Counted from the first letter of the stretch, positions 37,950 through 51,400 are shown. The stretch is 64,000 bases of DNA from Aulostomus chinensis (GCA_037954235.1 JBBMOA010000019.1:10941805-11005804); one strand, 5' to 3'. The notes: a model not told the origin generated them from the letters alone. Numbers and translations: made by a program.

Positions 37950-38295
37950 AGGCAGCACGGTGGTGCAGTGGTCAGCACTGTCACCTCACAGCAAGAAGGT
38001 TCCGGGTTTGAGTCCCGGCTCCAGCACGGGATCTTTCTGTGTGGAGTCTCCATGTTCTCCCTGTTCCTGTGTGGGTTCTCTCAGGTACTCCAGCTTCCTC
38101 CCACAAAGACATCAAGAGGGGACGAGGCTGATTGATACTCTAAATTGACCGTAGGTGTGACTGTGAGTGTGAATGGTTGTCTGTCTCTATGTGATGGCCC
38201 TGAGATGGACTGGTGACCTGTCCAGGGTGAACCCCGCCTCACACGCTCCAGGCCCCCCCTGACCCTTAACAGGATAAGCGGAAGAAAATGGATGG
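37950..38295 (+). mobile_element. Full-length tRNA-headed SINE with 10-bp target duplication
   Basis: Head ggcagcacggtggtgcagtgg with a Pol III A box (tggtgcagtggtcagcac) and B box (ggttccgggtttgagtccc), a tRNA-unrelated body (ggtgacctgtccagggtga) and tail (ggataagcggaagaaaatgg). Perfect direct repeats aagtgactca flank it at 37940-37949 and 38296-38305. This is a very common percomorph-type SINE. Confidence 0.92.
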
Positions 38296-39189
38296 AAGTG
38301 ACTCAGTTTTATGATGAGTACTTTTCCTTGATCTTTTATACAATTGTACCAATTTTTTTGGCAGTTCCTCTCTTCGTATATTTCTATATCTTCACTTGAA
38401 TAGTACTGTTTATCTGTTAAGCAGTTATAAAGAAAGAGAAGAAGAAAGAAAGAATAAAATTAAAAACATTCTGAAAGAACAAATTAGATGATTATTGCTG
38501 TGTTATTTCAAAGCCAAATATGGGCCATAAGAGGAGAGATGTGGGCCACATTTGAGCCAAACATTCATCCCTATCTGTTACTGGTGGCAGTTCTAGACCA
38601 GTGGCGCGTCAGGCCAGGGACAGTTACTTTGCCAGACGGGCACACTGAGCCGGACAGAGACAGCACACAGTGTTTCAAGTTCAGTGATCGTGCACAACAA
38701 CAAGAAACCATTATTAGTATTTCAATAATGTTATTTATCTCAGTATCAGTACTGGTTTCAGGGTGGTTGCTTGTTTGGTTGGAATTAGCCAGTGGCGGTA
38801 CACCGCTCTGAGGGATCTGATACTGAGCCACACATTTGTTCCTCCTTTCATGCTCGAGCTTATCAAGAAGCAAATCCTCATTCTATAATTAAAGACTCTT
38901 TGTTTGTAGGTGGGGGCCGTAGAGGGGGTCAACTGGCCCCAGTTGCCCCTCAGAAAACAGACTCTGCTTCTTAGGATGATATTAAGAGGTGTTTTGAAAA
39001 GTTGCTCCAGAATTAGATAAATAACCCCTGTGTCTCAGTACAATTAAACACATAAGCAGTGAAATAACATCGTTATAATCTCTCCATATGTTGTGTAAAT
39101 AAGATTCATCATTCAAAAGATAAAAAAATCCACAATATAGGGAACTCAAATCAAGACATGTTTGCAGAAAACGATCAAAATGGAAATAA

Positions 39190-39430
39190 TGTGATTAGTT
39201 TTACAATTACATGTTATATTAACGATGAGCACAGCGGTGCATCCAGCTTTTCCCGCTTAATTGCGATAAATGCAGCAATTTAATTAAACGAGGCAGCGAC
39301 CTGGGGCTCATTCACTTTAATTATCATATGCACCTGTGAGGAAATTAGATTTAGAAGATTTAATAGAAAATATGATTAAGATATGAGACGCCAAATCGAC
39401 AATTCAGAGTAATTATGAACCAATAAAACA
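39190..39430. promoter_or_regulatory. Candidate conserved non-coding element upstream of sgsm1
   Basis: A 240-bp non-repetitive block packed with homeodomain-type cores (tttaattaaac, ctttaattatc, gtaattatg), an E-box (cacctg) and long AT stretches, 0.3-0.6 kb upstream of sgsm1. Called from texture only. Confidence 0.3.
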
Positions 39431-39754
39431 CCTCAGCCTCATGGTATTTTGTTTTTTTGTTTTTGGTTTTTTGCTCCTGTGAGCGCGTCGGAGGGAGTGG
39501 AGGGTGTATAGGTGCTGTGCAGCTCAACGTTCAGGCTACTGTGACTTTAAAGGGGTGTTGGTTGGTGGAGAGGTAGCAGATAGGTTTAATTTAGTCGCTA
39601 AGATCACATCGCCCATCACTGCTGAGCCGTCTCCGTCTCCTTTTCTTTTTTTTTTTTTTTAAACAAGCAGCTTGTGATCCACGTTGCTGTCAAGAACACC
39701 CTCAACAACAACACAAAAGCAGTGCGTGTCAGCCGCTGCATCCTGCCCGGAGCG

Positions 39755-42700
39755 ATGGGAGGTACGTCCGCCGCTGTTATGTTCCTGCATGTCGTGAGCC
39801 TATCATTAGTAATTTCAGATACACATCATCTGATCAGCGTATTCCTTCTGTTTCCTGCTGCCATAGAGGCTGAGACACGTCAGAAATTGCTGCGCAATGT
39901 GAAGAAAGAGGTTCGTTGTGTTTATTTATGCTCTTGCTCGTTTCAGTTTGTGCTTACTGGCGCTGTAATCAGACTCTGTGTGTGTGTGTGTGTGCGCGCG
40001 TGTGTGCGTGCGCGCGCGCGCAATTGTGTACGTGCGTGTTTGTGCGCGCTTCTGTGGATATTGGCCACGACGCCAGAGGGCCTTGACAGGTAAAAACTCA
40101 TTTCCCAGTAAGAATGGACGCATTAGTAAAATTGCACACTTGTTTTGAATGCTGGTCGACTGGCACAAGATGGTGATGACGATGATGATGCTGATGATGA
40201 CGATAATGGTACTGATGATGGTGGTGATGATGATGATAGGAGCAACATCACATTTACCAAGAGGATGTGTAGAGAGTCAGGCGTTTCAGTTTAAGCACAG
40301 CATGTCTTTTTTTAAAATATCCTAAAACAACCTCCACTCCCTCAGAAGAAATCCTGCTAAACTTGAAAAATGTAATAGATTATTAAGAAACTTCAAGGCG
40401 TGACCTTAGCTTTTTTTGTTGTTGTTGTTTTTTTTGTAAATTTTGTTGTGTACTCTATCAATCAAATGCAAAAAAGTCCAATTCAATTTGGACCATTTGG
40501 AAACTAGAGGGAGCAAAGACCCTGCCAGACTGCTTGATGTCTCATTGGCTCACCAGGGAGAGAAAACAGGATGTTTTATTCATTGCTGAGAAAGCCCGGT
40601 ACTTCAAGGCGTATCGTGTCTGTGCTCCCCCTCACCTGTGACTCATTGCCTTGCAAACACACATGACTCCGGGTACAGATCCTGCAGCAAGGAGGGGCTC
40701 AGCCATGACATATAGATATAGATTGAACACTGAAATAAGAGCATTTTGCTTCCCGTCGGAGCTGCTTTTTTTCTGTTTGTGTCATAAATTGTACTGTAAG
40801 TCAGTATTCTTTTAAACATTAATGTCTTCTGTGTGATACAATACCTCCCGATTGTGATACCAAAGGTTAAAGTTCATTGCTTCATAGTTAAGGATGTTGA
40901 CACATTTTAGTAATATCAGTATAACACTTGTTTAAACGAATACACCAACATTTAGGTGAAGAACGCCTATTGTCCATCCTTCCCAAAACCAGAAAGGAAC
41001 ATTGATACCCTGCTCTCCCCTGTGTGTGAGTTAGGGAGCTGAGACCCCTAGAGATCGTAAGTTAGCTTAGCTCAATGGTCATGTGTTAGCATACCTCTGT
41101 CAAAGTCATCAAATTGATAAGGTTCAGGTTTTGGTTTGTCCGGATGTCTCCTACTCTTCTAATGATCAATAAATGTTTGGTTTTATCAGCCAAAGTTACA
41201 AGGGAGCTTTTGAGTTGCTGTGTCAGGCAAGAAGATCAGATTCTAGAATTAAATTTCGATTCATAGCGAATGTTATCATATACCTCAGGATGTACTTAAC
41301 AAAGACAGTTCTGGAGAAAAATGTGTTTAATGATGTTCAACAAAGCTTTGCTAACACTTCCCATCCACTACTCTTCATTGTGCTAAGCTAACTAGCAACC
41401 CTGTTTTTGTGGGTCTCAGCTCACTAATGCACTAACGGGTGTCTATCTCTTCATCTGGCTGTCCCGCCCGCCCCCCAAATTAAAAATATTGATGTGTTTG
41501 TTGAAATAAGGAAGTTATTTCTTGCTATCTGCTGGCAGGGCTACTTCACCACTTCATCTCTGATTCTGTTAACTTATCGGACATTGAACTCAGTCAGTTT
41601 TGCAGTTAAATCTTGTCTTATGAACACATGAACATCGATCCAACTTGCAGTGCTGCCGTGAAGTAATGTAGCACCTGGGAACAATTCATCCCTGTTTTGT
41701 TCCGGGTCGTCAGATACCGAGACTTTGTCACGCCTTTTGGTATCATAAGGATTCACAAGGACCCTTTCCATTGGCATCTGTGTGAGACACAGCTGGCTTT
41801 CCACTAATTCCAGTGTAAACGCATCCACATCAATATGACACGCTCAGAGCTTGAGCCTCATCGTGAGTGACACGTGTACGACCTTGACACAGGTGCTATT
41901 TTAACCAAATCCAGAATCTCTCCTTAAACCTGGTCATGTGGTTTCATGCTTGAGTCATTGCATCAACAGATAATAAAAAATAGGAAATGGAAACTCTTGT
42001 AAATAGCTGCCTATCACCATTCATAGTGGGTCGAGACCGCGTGAGACATATGCTTGCAAATGGGACTCCAAGATTAGTCTATCACTGCGAGGTCCAGTTT
42101 TTCTCACCCACCATTCGTATAGGGTCAGCAGAAGGGGTCAAAAGAGCTGAAAGCATCTGTAGCTTTCATACAGATGCCAAAAGGTGCCGCCTTGGACATC
42201 AGAACCAGACATTCAAGGGCATGAGGAGAGTTGTTATTCACTGGCAAGGGATGAGAACACAATGAATGGTCTCATAACTGACAGGGGCCCTCAAACAATA
42301 TCGAATGATAACATTAAAATGGCTGTACAGTCCGTGGGCCCCTTTCCTAGTATGGTAATTTCACTTTGAGGGTGTATTTACTCATATTAGCATGTATTTA
42401 TGGTCAAAATGCTCCAAGTTACAGGTCTACAGGCAGTGAAACCAGCCTGTGCCCCCTTGTGCTGGTAAAGTGACATCAAATCTGAAAAGCTTGTTGAATC
42501 ATAGGGCTACAAAATAAGCCAACCCACATAAAAATGACTGGGTTTACTTATTTCAGCTTTTGTGTTCAAAGGTACATCGGAAACCCAAATATATATACAA
42601 TATATATATACACAAGCACTGATAGAGGAGACAATAGAATCGCTGAGTCTGTCCAAAATCTAGTTACATCCCTATCATGGAGTAAAATGTGTTTAAACCC

Positions 42701-44155
42701 GTCACACACTCCGTCTCAAATGTCAAATTTTATTCACACACTCCTTGGGGTTGAATTGAAAATGATGACAAACGACCATTTAAAAAAAAAAAGAAGAAGA
42801 AGCTACACTTAATGTCCAGATTGTGTTCCATTCTATTTAACTAAACTGCTTACTTGTCATAAAATCACTAAAAATTCTATTCAACCTGCGTTGAGAACAA
42901 GTGTCTAGTATTTTCTGTAGCTCTCTCTGTTTGCAAAGAGCTTTGTCAGTTCTGAGAAAACAAACCTGGTTGTGTTTTCAAGGTTGTTTCGGGTACATAT
43001 TCATAACAGAGAGCCTGGAGACTGAAGAAAAATTCAAGCTGAGGTTGCATTGATGTTTGTAGCTCTGGGGACCTCCTCTCTGTCTTTCCTTGACCATGAA
43101 AACATTGACAGGCCAACTGAAGGATTGTGAACTCAAGGTTAGCTAATCGGGAGCCCAGCTTATTATTCTGTTGGCAGTACAGGTTTTTATATGTTGTAAA
43201 TCATGTTTATTCTCCTATTCTTCTTCTTCGTAGAGGAGACAAGCAGAATTCTTAGCATTTCTCTTTCAACTGCGTCCTTTTTGTAACATATTCCTCTTTT
43301 CTTTTCTGTCTGCTTCTTGTTTTGATCCCTTGTCACCTCATGTAAGTGTGTCAGCCAGAATTAAGTCTTGCTCAACTTTCTCTCCTAGGTGAAGCAAATC
43401 ATGGAGGAGGCAGTAACGAGGAAATTTGTGCATGCTGACAGCAGCCACATCATATCCTTCTGTGGTAAAATGTTTTTTGCTGTATTTTGATTACAATGCA
43501 CACTGAGCCCCCATCGCTTGGCTACAGTGCGATGATGTGTCTTGGCAGATTGGGTTACGCGCTCGATGGGCCACCTTAAGGCCTTCTCTGATGGGCGAGG
43601 GAGAGATTCAGCTGTTTGAACATGAAACAGCGTTATTCTTTAAAAAAAAAAAAAAAAGATGTGTTTGACTTCAGTGGTCAAGACAGAGGCTTATTGGTTA
43701 CAGCCAAGTACAGTGATAGTTAATGTCCTCTACTCAAGCCACATCACATTTCAGTCTCTACATCCTCACGTTGTAAAGAAGTTATCAACTCTAATGACCT
43801 ATTATTATTGTAAATTTCATTCCTCTTCAATGAGGTAGATAATGAGTATGTGTTAAAGTAGACTAACACCCCTTAAAGGTGTCGAAACAAACCAGGAGTG
43901 AGGCATGTGTGATTCATATCCTTCATATCCTAGCAACAGTAGACGGTGCAGGTCAGACTATTTCCACTTGGGCCACCTGTGCTTTCTTTTCCACCTGTAT
44001 GAATAATTAGAAATAAAATGTATGCCTTGAGGCTTTCACTATCAGTTTATGAAATTGTTCTCATGACAAATGAGCCAAAATCAAAGGCAAGTAAACACAT
44101 TCATCATCAGATTCAGACTAATGTGTTTTAGTGTGTGTTTGTGTTTGTGTTTGTA

Positions 44156-44234
<79 letters not shown>

Positions 44235-45417
44235 CTGTGGTGGAGGCCTGTGTGCTTCATGGACTGAAGCGCCGAATCGCCGGTCTGCTGTGCAGCAACA
44301 AGGTTGCAGCGCTCTTCATGAAGGTGGCTAAAAGTTTTTCACCTGCTGAGCAACTTTGCCACAAAGTGCAGGAACTAGAACAGCTCATAGAAAACAGGTA
44401 CATAGTGAATTTCATTGTTTAATGTATTTTTCTTTTGTCCCTTCAATTATATTTCTTCACCCTCATTTTATGTGCTATAATGAACCGTATTGCTTCATGA
44501 TGTAGAGTTGTGCAGGTAGGATTTCCTAAAACCTGGAAAGTGGTCAGCATGGTTGAATGTCGGTTCCCTCGTCTCAAAGTCAAGCTTGAATATTTCAGGA
44601 TTTTGTTCTAAGGTGTAAAATACATCAGTAAATACCAGTCTTATAAATTCTGAGGTGTTTCTTTGTCTTAAAAATGGTGGTTGCCAACAAGTGGCTGAAC
44701 AAGACTACAAGGTAGTTGTGGTGACACCGATGTCATGCGTCCACGGGACAGGTTGTTCATTGTGTAATGTTAGCATTGTATTTCATTGCATTTGTGCTTC
44801 AAACACCAAAAGTCTCATTTACTTTTGTTATCCGTAGAACTTATTTTTAAAAATTATCAAAAATCCCACGTAAAAACACCATTGGCTTCTGGTTGAGGGA
44901 ATCTTTCATGATGTTAACTTGCGGGTTGGCCTCCAAAAATACTGAAACTTTGCAGCATCCTATAATCTATTTAGACTTCTCATTTATCGGGCGTCAACTG
45001 TTTTTCAGCAAGCAGAACAATTCCTCACTGAGTAATGACCGCAGCAGGCAATCCAAGCTGATGAACCTCCCCCCTCAGGCTCTGAAGCATTTGTGGATCC
45101 GAACTGCACTGATGGAAAAGCTCCTGGACAAGATTGTCCTCTATTTAGTAGAGAACAGCAGGTATTTCTATAGCTCACTGAAGTCAGCGACTGTAGAAAA
45201 CGATCCCCCGCTAGACTGATTCTTTCATGGTCTTGATTTCTGTGCGCCTCTCATGAACTACGACCATAAATTGCGCCTGTGATTTCCCTGTTTATCCTTT
45301 CCTGCAGTACATTTTATGAGAAAGAAGCCATGCTAATGGATCCTGTAGACGGACCTATTCTTGCATCTCTATTGGGTAACCCTGAACCTTTAACAACTTA
45401 CCCATTTACTTAGTCTA

Positions 45418-45448
<31 letters not shown>

Positions 45449-48400
45449 TTGCATTACTTTAAATCTCACTTTACAGTTGGTCCTTGTGCTTTGGAGTACA
45501 CCAAAGTTAAAACCGCTGACCACTTTTGGACCGATCCATCTGCTGACGAGCTCGTACAGCGGCATCGCATCCACAGTGGTCACTGTCGGCAGGACTCTCC
45601 TTCCAGACGACCCGCCCTGGTTAGACTGTCAAGGATTTAATTACCTTTACCTATGTGCAATTATAGAGTCTAATCATTTGGGTGTAATCCTGTGTCAGAT
45701 CCAGAAGAGACAGTCCAGCGGTAGCATGGATGATCGCCCTCTCATGTGGGTGAGGGAGTATGTTGAATCACTGCACCAAAACTCCAGAGCCACACTCTTA
45801 TTTGGAAAAAATAATGTTCTGGTGCAACCGGTATGTACTTTTTAATATTTTTTCATGCTAAATACAATGATAAATACAGCATTTGTACCCGCTTTACTGC
45901 TGCAACTGCCCTGACCATGATGTGTTGATGTGCCTTCAGAGAGATGACATGGAGGCGATCCCAGGCTACCTGTCACTGCATCAGACTGCAGATCTCATGA
46001 CACTTAAATGGACTCCCAATCAGCTGATGAATGGCAACGTGGGGGAGCTGGATTCTGAGAAAAGGTTAGCTTAATACAGGAGAAGTCGATCCAGTGAGGA
46101 AATGAACTTCTGTCTACAGTGTTTGAACCCCGTTGTCTCATATTTCTTTCAGTGTTTATTGGGATTACGCGATGACAATTCGCTTGGAGGAGATTGTGTA
46201 TCTCCACTGTCACCAGCAAGGTACTGAAGGTAGTTTCAGTAACTCATTCAAGAAGAGCTGAAGTCATCTGATGAGAGCTTTAAGAGAGTTTTTTATAATC
46301 TTGCTCTCACTGTGTTAATTCCTCAGTGAACAGTGGTGGAACAGTGGTTTTGGTGAGCCAGGATGGGATCCAGAGACCTCCCCTACATTTCCCCAAAGGA
46401 GGCCACCTGCTCCAGTTTCTAACTTGCCTGGAGACCGGCCTGCTGCCTCATGGACAGCTGGACCCACCGCTGTGGAATCAGAGAGGAAAAGTCAGCATGA
46501 GCAGAAGCTAAAAAAAAAGCTTCTGTGGTAATAATTCTCCATTTAACAATTCTTTTGCACTTCAAGTTCAAATATGTGTTTTTTCCACTTGCAGGGAAAG
46601 GTCTTCCCCAAATTGCGAAAGAGGAGTCCACATGGCTCCTGCGATTCTGTGTCAGATAAAGAGGATGATGAAGGGACCGATTATGTGTTTCGAATCCTGT
46701 TTCCTGGAAATCAGATGGAGTTCAGTAAGTGTCGGCCTGGTCGGTTTCCACAATCTGATCTAATAACCAGTCATCACAGATGACATCGCTTACTCTAATA
46801 ACAGAGAAGACAAGTTCACTTGAGATGCATTTGTCTTCACCAGGGTTGTATTCAGTGAACATCAGTTCATCAGTTTCGAATTAAATTTGAGATGGCTCTA
46901 TTTGTGAGTCAGTAAGGTGAAAAAACAAACAAACCCAAAAATGAATCATTTCCTTGTGCTACCAGGTGGCGCTACAACTACTCTGCCCCAAAACTGAATG
47001 GAATCCACCACATTTCGTTTTCTAATGACAGTATTTTGCAGACATTTAAACTATTTATGATAAGCGCTACTGCTCTGTGCAGTGGCCTTAGATCTGATGG
47101 ACCAGGGGATGAACATGTGGCAGCCGACCCCCAGAAAGTCCTCCTGCTCTTCCTGCTCACAGAATGGCTCATCTGATGGCTCTCTGCCTAATGGCTGCAA
47201 TCAAGAAAGGTACTGTAATGGGAAATTTTAGCGTCACAATGTTTCGTTGTTTTTTTGTTTTTTTTCTACACTATGTCTGTGGTTAAGAGTGACCTTACGT
47301 TTGAGAAAGTCGAATGTCTGAAAAAAATCTGATATTAGACTTCCCGTTCCTGCATAAGTTTTCAATGTTCTTCATTTTCTGAATGTTCTGGCAGGTGTGA
47401 AAGGTGGCAAGAGTTCAACTTCTGTTTCCTCTTTTCATATGACAGCTTTCTTTCAGCTCTCAGACAAGATTGTATAACAAGATTGTATAAAGGTTCAAGT
47501 GACTGTGTACTCTGTGGATTCTTCTTCAGCACGTGCTCGTTGTGTGTTGAACAAATTTCCCTCTTGCAAGATTAAAGAATTGCTCAGACTCAGCAACAGT
47601 TTGTCTGAGTGTTGCTTCTCATCTCACCAGAGCTTGGAGCCTCTCAGGACAAACCATGTGTCCATCTTAATCATTTTTCCACCACAGTACTTCCCTGAAA
47701 AGACTTGCATCTGTCCTCAGATTAATCCAGTTAACTATCATTTGTTGTTTCCCTTCTCAACCAGGGCTCCTTTAAAGCTGCTTTGTGACACCATGAAGTA
47801 CCAGATAATCTCCCGTGCTTTCTATGGATGTGAGTGCAGTCAACTGCAGTTCAAATTCGCAAGTCCTCAGTAAAATGAGTAGTTATTCGATACGAAATAT
47901 TCATCGCTGTGGTCTTACGGAGAATGTGAAACTCTTAACTTCCGGCTACAGGGTTGGCCTACTGCCGTCATCTGTCCACAGTTCGTACTCACCTTTCAGC
48001 TCTGGTCAACACCACTATTGTTGATCCTGATGTGCCCTCTGATGCACAGGGAGGACTCTCTGTGGAGGTCTGGGGCAAGTTCCTGGAGGACAGCTCTGTA
48101 AGATGAACAACTCAATAACAGGCTTTAACTTCATTCTCCTCATAAGACCTCGCTAACGTCCACTTTTTTTAATGAAAATGTCTCTCATACAGGCCTACAA
48201 GGAAAGCGAGATACACAGGCTTGTGTATTTTGGTGGTGTGGCTCCTTCACTAAGAAAAGAAGTCTGGCCCTTCCTGTTGGGACACTACCAGTTCAACATG
48301 ACTGAGAAATGCAGGCTGGAGGTATTTCTATATGCTGATTCATGTATACTGGTTGTGAAATACCCGCACTGTGTTATGAGCGGTTTTCTGTTTCAGCTTG

Positions 48401-51400
48401 ATGAGCAGATGCGCACGATGTATGAGCAAAATATGAAGGAGTGGCAGGGTTGTGAGGCCATCGTTCGTCAAAGGGAGAGAGAGAAACACGCGGAGGCCCT
48501 GGCCAGATGTTCCTCTGGAGCCAGTGTGGAACGAGGACCGGTGCAGCGGGACTCCACCATCAGTACCGATGCAAGTTTGCCCTTTTTGTATAGAAATATG
48601 CAGAATTACGCAACCATTATTATGACAGACAAAAAGATAAAAGGGGACTACATATTCATAGTATTTTGAGTAAATTTCCAAGCAACTTGGCCTCACAGTT
48701 CTGCTTTTTTTTTTGTCTTCTGTGTAATGCTTTCACTTCAGTCATCTATAAGTAGCAGCTCAGATCACCAGAATGTCCACTCACAAAGTGATTCCAGCAG
48801 TAGCGCACAGGTAGTTCTATTTTCAGATTTTGCTCCAGTCCAATGAAAATGCACATTAAAACAATAAATGACCATGCATGTGTGTTTGCATGCAAAATGT
48901 TGACAACTTAATCATCAGGTCAAGCTTTCTTATCCCCCAAAAGTTCCCCTATGGAGGATAATGAAGTCTGACTTTTTAATAAAGTTTCACTTGATTTATA
49001 CAGTAATTTATTCAATTTTCCAAAGCAAAGCATTCCATTTTTTACATAGATTTGCAGTTACAGCAGCCATTGACTTGCATTGATTTCAATTTCAGTCAGC
49101 TTCCAGAAACTTGCTTGCATAATAGATAAAATAAAGTTGTTGTTTTGTTTTGTTTTGGTTTTTTTTGGGGGGGGGGGGGGGTTGTATTTTGTTACCAGGC
49201 CAACTTGACTGCTGGTCATGGATTACAAAAATGTTGGGTCATTTCTTAAATCTTGTACTTTGTACAAGGCAGCAATATTAAGCAATCAGTTATTTTATAT
49301 TTGCACGAGTGATCATGCACCTGGCAAACTGGATTGAACAGAGTGTAACCATTTTGCTATGTTATTGCAGGACGAATAACGGTGAGGTACAGTGGGCCAG
49401 GGTGTTGGTTTTGTGCACGCTGGCTCACTGGGATGATACAGTAAATAGAATGAGACCAGTATAGTAATATACTTTTTATATGCTTTGGAAAATGAATTGT
49501 GACCATGCAGTACATTTTTGATCCATCAAATCAAATCAAATCAAATCAGGGGCTTTAGCCAATAAGCTAACAGATACAAAGCCCCTGATTTGATTTAATT
49601 ACATATGAATTTTTAAAAAATGCGTCACACATTCTCTACTTCCCTTTGTTCACTAGGTGTTTGCATCGGTGGAGGCTGAGGATAAGACGGAGACTGAGCC
49701 CAGGCCTGACACAGGTGAACTGCAGCACAATAGTCCAGTGAAGGACATTCCAGATGGCTCCACAGCATCCCTTCAGCTCCCCTCCTGCAACCTCTCCCCC
49801 CAAGGTCTGCCAAACCAGCTTCCAGACTCAGACAACAGCACTCTTCCAACTGAAGCGGCTGATGCATCTACAACCTCTCAGCAGTCAGTGGTCCTAAAAG
49901 AAGAATCTGCAACCGGACCACAGCAGGAGAGAGATGATGACTCAACAGCCCAGGAGGAAGTTTCAGAGAAAATGGAGATAGAAAGCGATGTGGTTGTTGA
50001 GGACTCTGAAATGATTAAGACGCAAGATATGTGTGAGGCTGAGGAGAAACCCGAAGCAGAACAAGACGTCGCAACAAATGAGCCATCAAATGTCCTAAAG
50101 GCAGCAGTGAATCTGAGATCTGCACCAGAGAACACAAATGTTCTTAAGCTGGAAACCGAGATTCAGAATGAATATTTCCAAGCTCCTCCACTCGGACAGG
50201 CCTTGACATTTCAAACACAGAATGGCAAAGACCAGGAAACGGAGTCATTTTGTCTGCTTATGGCAGAAAAAGATCCTCTGCCACCAACTGAATTAAAAAC
50301 CGACATTTCTGAAAAGGAAGAAATGATCAAAGCCTGTGCCACAGAGTCGGAGAGCAAAGATGCAGCTGTTTCTGGCTTGGCTGAAATAAAAAAAGACAAA
50401 ATGTCAGAAATTCCATTTGAGAAACCTGGTTCAAATTCACCAGTAAGGCAAGTACTGAATGCTCTTCAGTCAGCATCTAGGGGGAGCCTTTCGTTATCTT
50501 CCCACTCCAGGCAGTCTCCAGATACAGCAGACTCGGATGACTCCCCCTCTGCCTTGGAAATGGAGGACATTCCTGCAGGGATAACCTGTTTGACTTCGGA
50601 GGAAATTAAGGCCAGACCTTTGGCAGGCCTTGCTGCGCCCCCCCTCACACTAGCTCAGAGAGAGAAACTGGGATGCGAGGACCTTATCTCAGATAACCAT
50701 CTGGACACAGCCTGTAACACCAGTCCTGAGGGCACAGACCTGGGCCTTTCTGAAGACGAGCCTGAGATGGAGAATGTGCTCGCTGCACCGGAGGCTTTGG
50801 AGGTTGGAGGAGACTCCGAACATGATGAATCCTCAGACCAACAAGCCTATTCTGTAAGATTCATGCGCAATAGACAGATATACTTCTCCTTGAAATCATG
50901 AATGAATATAATTATCTGTTATTTTGGCAGCAAGAAACACTAGACATGTACCTGATCAACCTTCATCGCATTGACAAAGATGTGCGACGTTGTGACAGAA
51001 CCTACTGGTACTTCACTCCTGAGAACCTGGAGAAGCTGCGTAACATCATGTGCAGGTACACAGATTTTTGGTTTTTGTACTTGAAAACAAAGTCTGACTT
51101 TAAAAACCATGATAACAATTGAACTGTTTTTGTAGTTACGTCTGGCAACATCTGGATACGGGATATGTCCAGGGCATGTGTGATCTGCTGGCTCCCCTTC
51201 TGGTCATTCTAGATGATGGTCAGTGAAACTTTTGAAAGAAAAATTTCAGCTTTTTGGGAAATTTTCCATCCTTCACAGAGTTCGACGAGCAGGTAGATCC
51301 CATCTGTCCTTGGAGTGTGCACTGGAGACTTTTTGAATGCTAGTTAGATCAGCATACCTCTTTTCTTACAAACTAGGGTTGTGAATAACATTTGATAATC

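Larger units (their letters stand above)
37165..39754. other. git2-sgsm1 head-to-head intergenic region
   Basis: Both genes point away from this 2.6-kb interval. It contains the git2 promoter side (CG-richer at about 37230-37380), one complete SINE (37950-38295), an unassigned repeat-like block (about 38600-38960), an AT-rich candidate conserved element (39190-39430) and the sgsm1 5'UTR. No other coding gene is seen. Confidence 0.55.
39911..43388 (+). other. sgsm1: sgsm1 intron 2
   Basis: A 3.5-kb intron containing alternating CG/TG sequence (39975-40050), a (GAT)n-like tract (40171-40238), short inverted repeats gagctgagaccc (41036-41047) and gggtctcagctc (41411-41422), and a dispersed repeat segment near 41348 that recurs at 51594. 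The frames at 41574-42265 resemble no family I know. Confidence 0.6.

Noticed and set aside
37950..38040. tRNA gene
   Set aside because: The A and B boxes belong to a SINE head: the cloverleaf is degraded and the sequence continues into the SINE body with target duplications.
41574..42265. Possible gene in sgsm1 intron 2
   Set aside because: Short frames on both strands with no recognisable family and no exon-like boundaries.
44128..44234. Alternative sgsm1 exon 4 acceptor at gttttag (44130)
   Set aside because: It would add 104 bases of (TG)n, shifting the frame and breaking the conserved RUN domain; only the AG at 44234 fits.
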